This document shows positions 58,016-64,000 of a stretch of DNA of 64,000 nt, piece after piece. The position numbers and the translations under genes are program-made. Below the pieces are notes generated by a model, which worked only from the letters and a program-made list of their open reading frames with translations, was not told the origin of the DNA and did not search any database. The DNA comes from an uncultured Marinicella sp. (GTDB lineage Bacteria > Pseudomonadota > Gammaproteobacteria > Xanthomonadales > Marinicellaceae). Each line of letters begins with the position of its first letter. Within the stretch, counting starts at the first letter, position 1. The stretch covers positions 1 through 64,000 of the forward strand of contig CANNAM010000015.1 of assembly GCA_947502595.1 (NCBI GenBank), written 5' to 3'.

Positions 58016-58521
58016 CTAAAACAATTGAGTCACGGACTTGTTTTGCATGTTATGTTTTGTCAGGTATTTTAATGCATAAAGAAATACACCATAAACCAAT
58101 ACTATTTTGATTAAATCGTTAGATTCCGTATCAGTCAGTACTTTGAATACACCGTAAGATTGTTCCCTGAAGACTGCAGACAAACACCAAACAGTTATGG
58201 AGATTAAAAATATGTGCGCTATAGTTGCAGCAATGAGTGTGAGGCCTATTCTGTAGTATGTTGTGATATTTTTTTGATTTGATGAAAACAGTTAAGTAGC
58301 CACAAAATAGGTGGGAAAAGCAACCAAAAGCTTTTTAATAGTAAAGACTCAGAGAAAAAGAACGAATAACTTTTCCTTTTCGACTCGATGTAATCTTGAA
58401 ACACGCCAATACACATGAATGCAATGAAAACAGAAAGCAATACCGTCAAGTATTTATTGGTATTAATAAAGCGATAAAGTGTTGATTTATGCCTGGCCGG
58501 TAATCGTTTTTTTATAGTCAT
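58016..58521 (-). pseudogene. Broken four-helix membrane-protein gene (frameshift at an A7 run)
   Basis: The ATG at 58521 opens 91 codons, ending at 58246. The gene starts basic (TIKKRLPARHKSTLYRF), then has helices YLTVLLSVFIAFMCIGVF and SFWLLFPPILWLLNCF. In the -1 frame the strand is open from 58291 to a TAG at 58016-58018. That frame encodes YYRIGLTLIAATIAHIFLIS and IVLVYGVFLYALKYL, two more helices in a sensible continuation. The frames meet at seven A on the minus strand (58269-58275). One extra A would restore a protein of about 165 residues. The family is not identified; the sensor half of a membrane-bound regulator such as LytTR type is one guess. Confidence 0.6.
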
Positions 58522-59071
58522 CTGAAACTAATTCATTGTCTGGACTAAGCTTTAATTGCTTGCTAACCTAAGGCTGAAAAAAGCAGTTGCTTTTAATGCC
58601 ACAGAAGTTTAAACACTCAATTGGATCTGAGTAGCTTAATGGTTAAAATCATTTTAAATTAAATCAAAAACATCATTACCAGATAAATCTGTTGTTATGC
58701 AATAATTCTGTAGCAGGTTTACATTGCCAAAGCCACCGGATCAGTTTTAATTACTGAGCCAGAGTTATCTTTTCGATTGGATCAATGTTGACACCAGAGG
58801 CTTCGTAATAAAGTTCGTGTCTTACTTGATAAAAATTAGAACAAATTTAATGTGTTGTTTTCAAAGAAGGGCTGTGGATGCTGTGGCAGCATTGGAATGG
58901 ATAACACTGCAGAGGAGCGGAACGGTTTTGTGTTTTGCTCGATGGGACAAATTATATATTGAACCGCAAACAAAGGGCTCAAAAAATATCGAGCCCTTTG
59001 TACTCGGTTACCGGCTGCTCACACCAATATCAATCATTGTTTTTGGTGATGCAGCATCAATTGAAGCTGGT
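58522..59071. other. Intergenic stretch without a convincing gene
   Basis: An 88-codon plus-strand frame (58817-59083) is present, but its composition is not coding-like, it lacks a ribosome-binding site, and it runs through a perfect hairpin at 58970-59001. No RNA gene was recognised. Confidence 0.5.
58970..59001 (-). terminator. Probable terminator hairpin after the Roadblock gene
   Basis: ACAAAGGGCTC (58970-58980) and GAGCCCTTTGT (58991-59001) form a perfect 11-bp stem with a 10-nt loop, 70 bp past the stop of the minus-strand Roadblock gene. Only a short T stretch follows on that strand, so efficiency is uncertain. Confidence 0.55.
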
Positions 59072-59431
59072 TTAAACAGTTAATGATTCTTCAATATTTT
59101 GTACTTTACGACGAGCCAGTGCTAAATTTGATTTGTTTTTATCTAACACCAAATACATAAACAAACCTTTTTGTGCAGCCATAGGTCGAATGATGTGGTA
59201 TTGATTATCTAGTGTGATAAGAATGTCTTCTATCGCTTCTCCAAGCCCTAAGGTTTTCATGGTATTCAATTTGGCTTTAACCACTTCTGAATTTCCAGCA
59301 GCAGCGAGTTCCATATCTACACCTGTACCGGCTTCGCCTAGTACCATACCTGAGCTGGCATCCACCAAAGATGTGCACAAAGCACCATCAATTGACATAA
59401 CTTCTTGTAAACTACTTTTTATATCTGACAT
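59072..59431 (-). CDS. Roadblock/LC7 domain protein
   Basis: The protein has 119 residues from the ATG at 59431, which has GAGGAATAAT as ribosome-binding site. The fold pattern DGALCTSLVDASSGMVLGEAG, VVKAKLNTMKTLG, EDILITLDNQYHIIRPM and GLFMYLVLDKNKSNLALARR matches the single-domain Roadblock/LC7 family. This family is often tied to small GTPases of the MglA type or to GTPase-activating roles. No GTPase gene is adjacent. A small lipoprotein gene lies 29 bp upstream on the same strand. Confidence 0.78.
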   Translation of the reverse strand: MSDIKSSLQEVMSIDGALCTSLVDASSGMVLGEAGTGVDMELAAAGNSEVVKAKLNTMKTLGLGEAIEDILITLDNQYHIIRPMAAQKGLFMYLVLDKNKSNLALARRKVQNIEESLTV

Positions 59432-59460
59432 ATTATTCCTCATTAAAAAATTAAAATTCG

Positions 59461-59751
59461 TTATTCATAAACAGGTATTGTTTTGATGGCTGCTGCCAAC
59501 TTGAAGGCGAAATACCTTGCCTTACCAATAATCAATTCATTGAGCACCAGTTGTTTAATAGGTTGATTGAAACATGCATCCAAAACATTGAGCTTTGTTT
59601 TTCGCAGTTTTTTAAAGTACGCGGGATTGGTCATGATTTGACAGTCTACCCTCGGTCCATTGTTGGCAGATATCAAGCGATTGTTATTAAGCTGACATGA
59701 GCCCAGAAAAAGAATCGCACAGCAGAGTAGGGGGCTTAGAAATGGGTGCAC
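59461..59751 (-). CDS. Small lipoprotein of unknown function
   Basis: The protein has 96 residues. The signal peptide LSPLLCCAILFLGSC ends in the lipobox LGSC (Cys19). The mature part is short and basic, with two further cysteines (VDCQIMTNPAYFKKLRK, VLDACFNQPIKQLV) that may form a disulfide. No family is recognised. It lies directly upstream of the Roadblock gene on the same strand and is probably co-transcribed. Confidence 0.65.
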   Translation of the reverse strand: MHPFLSPLLCCAILFLGSCQLNNNRLISANNGPRVDCQIMTNPAYFKKLRKTKLNVLDACFNQPIKQLVLNELIIGKARYFAFKLAAAIKTIPVYE

Positions 59752-60099
59752 AAGATTGGCCGTTTAAAAAGTGCAGAGATGGTACTGAAATGGACGTAAA
59801 TCTTTAGTTAAATCAATGCACATATTCTCAAATAATTTCTGTTCGTTTAGGCCAGCACCAATAAACCCGTACATTCACTAAAACGCTGCATAACTTAAAA
59901 AATGCAGAACAGCATTGCTGTTTCTAGCCAGTGGTTGTTGTTCTGTAGCCATACTTTATATTGTGTTAAAAACTGAGGAAAACTTGGGTTAGGTGTTCTA
60001 ACAATAGACACTAACAATCTGGATAGATGTAGACATGCAGATTTTGTAGTCAGTTAATAATGGGTAAACTGCCGTTGGTTTATATGTGTAGAGAACAGA
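59752..60099. other. Gene-free stretch before the metal-resistance locus
   Basis: About 350 bp with no coding frame on either strand that I can support. It would hold the promoter of the minus-strand lipoprotein-Roadblock unit and the 3' flank of the MerR-type gene. No clear hairpin terminator was seen. Confidence 0.45.
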
Positions 60100-60495
60100 T
60101 CAATGCTTTTCCTGCAAGTATTTTATGATGCCACAATCACTTACTTTCTTATTCCTTGTGCATGCATTGCTCAATGCTTTTAGCTGGCTTTCTAATTGCA
60201 TGAGTTCTTCCATTTTTACTTTAAGCTGTTTTATTTGATCGGCGATCATCTGGTCAACCTCATTACACGGGGCTTGTGAATTGTTGCGTAATTCATTGAT
60301 GCGTTTGATGTCATTAAGCGGTAAATCTAATAAACGGCAGTGTTTGATGAACTTCAATTGATCGATGACCTGATCATCATAAATTCTGAAGTTACCCTCT
60401 GTTCTGCCTAATGATTGAATCAATTGTTGGGATTCATAATAACGAATTGTTTGTATCGGAATGTTGGTTTGTTTTGATACTTGACCAATTTTCAT
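60100..60495 (-). CDS. cadR: Cd(II)/Pb(II)-responsive MerR-family regulator, CadR-like
   Basis: The protein has 131 residues. The winged HTH (MKIGQVSKQTNIPIQTIRYY, then GNFRIYDDQVIDQLKFIKHC) is followed by the dimer helix. Cysteines at 77 (APCNEV), 112 (NACTR) and 121 (SDCGII) match the Cd/Pb-binding set of CadR/PbrR (77, 112, 119 region). The gene faces the efflux operon across 107 bp containing a MerR-type long-spacer promoter. It should activate that operon on binding divalent metal. Confidence 0.88.
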   Translation of the reverse strand: MKIGQVSKQTNIPIQTIRYYESQQLIQSLGRTEGNFRIYDDQVIDQLKFIKHCRLLDLPLNDIKRINELRNNSQAPCNEVDQMIADQIKQLKVKMEELMQLESQLKALSNACTRNKKVSDCGIIKYLQEKH

Positions 60496-60503
60496 AAATA
60501 TTC

Positions 60504-60534
60504 TTGACTCTATAGTTACTGTAGATATTAAACT
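60504..60534 (+). promoter_or_regulatory. MerR-type promoter/operator for the efflux operon
   Basis: TTGACT (60504-60509) and TAAACT (60529-60534) are 19 bp apart. The over-long spacer holds the dyad CTATAG-TTA-CTGTAG (60510-60524), the usual MerR-family operator form. Such promoters fire when the regulator twists the DNA after binding metal. Confidence 0.65.
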
Positions 60535-60602
60535 GCGATAAAAATAAACACAAATTTAATTGTACCAATGGCGCACTTAATTGTTACAAACACACCCTGA
60601 TA

Positions 60603-60914
60603 ATGAACCATAAATTACTTTTAGTCCTGATTGCATTGGCTGTCTCCTGTCAGTCCTTGTCAGCTGTGTCTGATGACAACTTATCAGCATACGCCGGAAT
60701 TTGTGAAAGTACATCAATCAGTAGCGCACAAAGCGAAGCAAAATCAACGCATTGTGACCACTGCTGTTGTCATTGTGGTCAACTGTCTTCGGTCTTACCA
60801 ATGACTATCAACTTACTTTACTTAGATAAAAGTAAGGTCAGTGCCATCGCTGAGCACATCTATACCAGTGGCGTAATCACCCGATTATTACGCCCTCCGC
60901 AAGCCAAAACCTGA
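60603..60914 (+). CDS. Small exported Cys/His-rich protein of the metal-efflux locus
   Basis: The protein has 103 residues. A signal peptide (LLLVLIALAVSCQSLSA) precedes a short mature protein with the cluster HCDHCCCHCG at about residues 50-59: five cysteines and three histidines in ten positions, a likely metal site. No domain is recognised with certainty. By position it resembles CzcI-type small periplasmic proteins that precede czcC. It is the first gene under the MerR-type promoter, with an 88-bp gap to the TolC-like gene. Confidence 0.7.
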   Translation: MNHKLLLVLIALAVSCQSLSAVSDDNLSAYAGICESTSISSAQSEAKSTHCDHCCCHCGQLSSVLPMTINLLYLDKSKVSAIAEHIYTSGVITRLLRPPQAKT

Positions 60915-61002
60915 CTTTTAAAATTACACGCTTGATCTGACTCATAAAGTTTAACTGTGAGTTAGTGATGTATTGATAAAATAAATTTTTAGGGTATTTA
61001 GC

Positions 61003-62319
61003 ATGATAGATGTTCAAAAAAATAACTTAATTAAAACTCAAAAATGGCAATGCGTTGGCTTGTCGATGTTGATAATGGCGCTGTTATTATCAAGTCCACT
61101 CTGCGCTCAAGAGATGACTTTAACTTCTGCTATTAAAAAGATGTCAGCACACAACCCATCACTTAAAATATTTGATTTAAAGCGACAAGGCCTTGATGGT
61201 GCTCACGCCACAGCCGCATTAAACCCTGAATACAACTTGGGTGTCGAGGCTGAGAACTTCACCGGTAGTCAACCGTATACTTCATTCGAGCAAACGGAAT
61301 TATCCATTTCACTGTCTTCAGTCATCGAGCTTGGTGATAAAAAAGCCGCCAGAAAGAATTTTGTGCTGAGTAAGTATGAACGGCTCGAAGCCCATAGAAA
61401 ACTAAAATCATTGGATCTTATTGCTGAATTGACTGCACTGTATATCGACATGTTAGCCACCCAAGAACGCATCAAGCTGGCCCAACAAGCATTGCATATA
61501 AGCGAAGATATGTATACCTCAGTGCAACGCAAAGCCGGTGTCGGCGCCATCAGTGACATTGAAGTTAAACGGGCATTGGTGGCCTTGAAAAGCGCGCAGT
61601 TAAACCAACGTGCAGAGCAGGCTGAGTTTGATAAGCAGCGGGTTCGCTTGAGTTTATTTTGGTCAGAAAGAACCCCTGATTTCGAACGTCTCAAAGGTCA
61701 GTTGTACGAATTTGGGGCCGTTAAAGGTATTGAGGTGCTCTATGAGCAAGTCGATGAGTCGACTGTCATGCAACTTATTACCATCAATCAGAAGATAGCC
61801 GAGTCAAAGCTGAATCTGGTTGAAGCTGATTCTAAAGTGGATGTGAATTGGTCGTTGGGGGTTAAAAGACTTGAACAAACAAATGATGCTGCATTAACTG
61901 CTGGTATCAGTGTTCCACTGTTTAAATCCAAAAGAAACCAAGGTGCACTGATAGAAGCAGCAGCTGATATTGATTCAATCCAGGCACAACATCAAACGGC
62001 ATTAATTGAACTGTATGGGCAGATCAATGAATACTACTCACTGAGAACTGCGGCCTTAGACCGCTTCAACACCTTACAAAATGACATCATTCCCGCATTA
62101 ACTGAAGCCCTCGAGATGACTCGTGAAGCCTATCTAGATGGCCGGTACAGCTACCTGGCTTATTCAACAGCCAGAACAGAATTAATCCAAGCAAAAATGT
62201 CATTAATCGAAACCGCACAAAGTATTCTTAAATACGGGGTGCAGTTAGAACGCATTATGGCTATGCCAATTTATACTGACCCGCAAAAAAACCAAAAGAC
62301 TCAAGGAGATGAAACATGA
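61003..62319 (+). CDS. TolC-family outer-membrane factor, CzcC-like
   Basis: The protein has 438 residues. A signal peptide ends near LLSSPLCAQE. Two OEP repeats form the alpha-barrel: MTLTSAIKKMSAHNPSLKIF, AALNPEYNLGVEAENF, LSSVIELGDKKAARK, AGVGAISDIEVKRALVAL, LTAGISVPLFKSKRN, YLDGRYSYLAYSTARTELI. The sequence follows the CzcC branch rather than TolC itself. The 3' end overlaps the adaptor gene by 4 bp. It forms the outer-membrane exit of the metal pump. Confidence 0.9.
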   Translation: MIDVQKNNLIKTQKWQCVGLSMLIMALLLSSPLCAQEMTLTSAIKKMSAHNPSLKIFDLKRQGLDGAHATAALNPEYNLGVEAENFTGSQPYTSFEQTELSISLSSVIELGDKKAARKNFVLSKYERLEAHRKLKSLDLIAELTALYIDMLATQERIKLAQQALHISEDMYTSVQRKAGVGAISDIEVKRALVALKSAQLNQRAEQAEFDKQRVRLSLFWSERTPDFERLKGQLYEFGAVKGIEVLYEQVDESTVMQLITINQKIAESKLNLVEADSKVDVNWSLGVKRLEQTNDAALTAGISVPLFKSKRNQGALIEAAADIDSIQAQHQTALIELYGQINEYYSLRTAALDRFNTLQNDIIPALTEALEMTREAYLDGRYSYLAYSTARTELIQAKMSLIETAQSILKYGVQLERIMAMPIYTDPQKNQKTQGDET

Positions 62320-63230
62320 AATCAATGTTGTTAAAAGCTGTCAATACGCTCATCCTATTACTGATTGTTGTTTCAGCCTCAGCTTCAGGTGATCATGACG
62401 AACATGATGATCATGGTGAAGAGCAGGCCATGGTGACGATTGATGAGGCAATTGCCAAACAATCCATGATTACCACTCAAATTGCCAGCTCCGGCCGCAT
62501 TGCCAAACGATTGAAGGTTTATGGACAAACTGAATTTGATCCGAGTCAAATCAGTCATATTCGTGCCCGATTTCCTGGAACCATTACGGCGGTAAATGTA
62601 CAAATTGGTGATACAGTGAAAGCAGGGGATACCCTGGCATTTGTTGAATCCAACGAAAGTCTCAAACAATACCCAATAAAATCTGCACTGCAAGGCATTA
62701 TCATTAATCGGCACGCGAACCCAGGTGAAATGGCTTATGAGCAAATACTGTTTACCATCGCTAATTATAAAAATATTTGGGCAGAATTAAAAATATTTCC
62801 GGGTCAAATTAACCACATCAAGCCCGGACAACAAGTCAGTATCACTGGCAATAATAAAACCACTGGCGGTGTTATAAAGCACATCATTCCGGCCCATGAC
62901 CAAAGGCCTTATGCCATTGCACGAGTCGCTATAAACAATCAATCTAACGAATGGATCACAGGCTTAATGGTGTCTGCATTAGTGACCGTTGATTCTGGCC
63001 ATGCAGGTATTGTGGTGCCGACCCAAGCCATTCAAGTGGTGGATAACAATCCAGTGGTTTTTGTCAAAGACGGACAATCCTATGAACCCCATACCGTTGA
63101 AACGGGACGCACTGATGACCAATTGACTGAAATTTTATCCGGCTTAAACGTGGGTGATGAGTATGTGGTTGAAAACAGTTACATCATTAAGGCTGATTTA
63201 GAAAAGTCAGGCGCTTCGCATCATCATTGA
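62316..63230 (+). CDS. Metal-efflux periplasmic adaptor, CzcB-like
   Basis: The protein has 304 residues. After the signal peptide is an acidic His-rich stretch (DHDEHDDHGEEQ), and the C-terminus ends SHHH; both could bind metal. The adaptor core has RARFPGTITAVNVQIGDTVK, ESLKQYPIKSALQGIIINRH, IWAELKIFPGQINHI and DDQLTEILSGLNVGDEYVVEN. It is shorter than typical CzcB and lacks a long coiled-coil hairpin. It is coupled to the upstream TolC-like gene and followed 11 bp later by the pump gene. Confidence 0.9.
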   Translation: MKSMLLKAVNTLILLLIVVSASASGDHDEHDDHGEEQAMVTIDEAIAKQSMITTQIASSGRIAKRLKVYGQTEFDPSQISHIRARFPGTITAVNVQIGDTVKAGDTLAFVESNESLKQYPIKSALQGIIINRHANPGEMAYEQILFTIANYKNIWAELKIFPGQINHIKPGQQVSITGNNKTTGGVIKHIIPAHDQRPYAIARVAINNQSNEWITGLMVSALVTVDSGHAGIVVPTQAIQVVDNNPVVFVKDGQSYEPHTVETGRTDDQLTEILSGLNVGDEYVVENSYIIKADLEKSGASHHH

Positions 63231-63241
63231 GGGCATAAATA

Positions 63242-64000
63242 ATGATTGAATCAATAATCAAAACATCCATCCAAAAACGTTGGTTGGTGATGGTTGCTGT
63301 GCTGGTACTTATAGCCTTAGGGCTTTGGAATGTCCGCAACTTACCCATCGATGCGGTGCCTGACATCACCAACGTTCAAGTCCAGATTAATACCAATGCC
63401 CCTGGTTATTCGCCCATAGAAACGGAACAACGGATAACCTACCCAGTTGAAACAGCGCTGGCAGGCATGCCTCATTTATCTTATACCCGATCGCTATCGC
63501 GCTATGCCTTATCACAGGTTACGGTGGTTTTTGAAGAAGGCACCGATATTTACTTTGCGCGAAATTTAATCAATGAAAGACTGGGGGTTATTAAAAGCAG
63601 TTTACCTGAGGGTCTAGAACCTGAAATGGGCCCCATTACTTCGGGTCTGGGTGAAATATTTATGTACACCGTTGAGGCTGAAAAAGGCTATAAAAAGCCA
63701 GATGGCAGCCGCATTAATGCCATAGAATTAAGAGAGATTCAAGACTGGATTATTAAGCCCCAATTGGCTTTGGTAAAAGGTGTGACAGAGGTTAACAGCA
63801 TCGGTGGTTACAACAAACAATACCATGTCAACCCAAACCCAGAGCAGATGTTGAATTATGGCATTTCATTCAAAGACATTGAAAATGCCTTACAACAAAA
63901 TAATGCGAACCAAGGTGCTGGCTACATTGAAACCAATGGCCAACAAATTCTGGTCAGATCACCTGGTCAATTAAAATCCATTATCGACATAGAACATGTC
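63242..64000 (+). CDS. czcA: Heavy-metal efflux RND pump, CzcA-like (truncated by window end)
   Basis: The frame is open from the ATG at 63242 to the last base, giving 253 residues. It starts IESIIKTSIQKRWLVMVAVL with TM1, then NLPIDAVPDITNVQVQINT, the unmistakable CzcA/CusA start (DAxPDITNxQVQ). PIETEQRITYPVETALAGMP, FEEGTDIYFARNLINERL, MGPITSGLGEIFMYT and LREIQDWIIKPQLALVKGV follow. It is the inner-membrane pump of the tripartite system; CadR control suggests Cd/Zn/Co/Pb. The TM4 residues that separate subclasses lie outside the window. Confidence 0.93.
   Translation, partial: MIESIIKTSIQKRWLVMVAVLVLIALGLWNVRNLPIDAVPDITNVQVQINTNAPGYSPIETEQRITYPVETALAGMPHLSYTRSLSRYALSQVTVVFEEGTDIYFARNLINERLGVIKSSLPEGLEPEMGPITSGLGEIFMYTVEAEKGYKKPDGSRINAIELREIQDWIIKPQLALVKGVTEVNSIGGYNKQYHVNPNPEQMLNYGISFKDIENALQQNNANQGAGYIETNGQQILVRSPGQLKSIIDIEHV

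Noticed and set aside
58269-58275. Programmed -1 frameshifting at the A7 run
   Set aside because: The base before the run is C, so both tRNAs cannot re-pair cleanly in the -1 frame. A further stop follows soon after. Mutation or a homopolymer error is simpler.
58817-59083. Plus-strand 88-codon frame
   Set aside because: There is no ribosome-binding site, the composition is atypical, and it crosses a perfect 11-bp hairpin that better serves as a terminator for the Roadblock gene.

Overview
The window looks like the chromosome of a moderately AT-rich, probably marine gammaproteobacterium. Supporting signs are a MetJ repressor, an E. coli-like tmRNA, DbpA, SelO, TadA behind GuaBA, and the OsmC-YcaO fusion family known mainly from marine proteobacteria. 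A Marinicella-like lineage would fit, but this is inference from gene content and no species is proven. Most of the window is ordinary, densely packed core and semi-core genome. Mobile DNA is confined to the first 3.5 kb.

Left end (1-3.5 kb): the tail of an IS256-type transposase, a small exported protein whose stop codon is supplied by the end of an IS3-family element, then the tmRNA gene ssrA on the minus strand. Upstream of ssrA lies the most unusual structure here. A second tmRNA 5' domain has its own readable tag (ANDDNYALAT, against ANDDNYSLAA in the real gene). A third, shorter 5' fragment follows. The two extra 5' ends sit in 270-bp near-identical direct repeats that also carry a promoter-like sequence.

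Middle (3.7-33 kb): an OsmC-YcaO fusion; a DUF2189 membrane protein; a dehydrogenase and an M14-type deacylase; a five-gene Gld-type ABC cluster (ATPase, permease, GldG-like auxiliary protein, DUF4340, DUF423); a Tat-exported DUF1800/DUF1501 pair; threonine catabolism (tdh, kbl) with an overlapping deacetylase; fadD; an SLC13 permease; a glutamate-cysteine-ligase-like/CBS fusion; an SPFH-GYF protein with a zinc-ribbon partner; and corC translationally coupled to a DUF4105 (Lnb-like) gene in the place where E. coli has lnt.

Second half (33-54.7 kb): xseA diverges from guaB-guaA-tadA. Then come an intramembrane protease, a lytic transglycosylase, a lipoprotein/OmpA pair, a cystathionine beta-synthase, dbpA, metJ, trpS, a membrane protein, an alkyltransferase-like protein, pepP, an amidohydrolase, selO, and a TetR-controlled RND efflux operon.

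Right end (54.9-64 kb): a norE/norF-like pair, a phospholipase D family protein, a broken membrane-protein gene, and a Roadblock-domain protein beside a small lipoprotein. The window ends in a metal-resistance locus: a CadR-like MerR regulator facing a small Cys/His-rich exported protein and a CzcCBA-type efflux system. The czcA-like gene runs off the end. No rRNA, tRNA or CRISPR array was seen.
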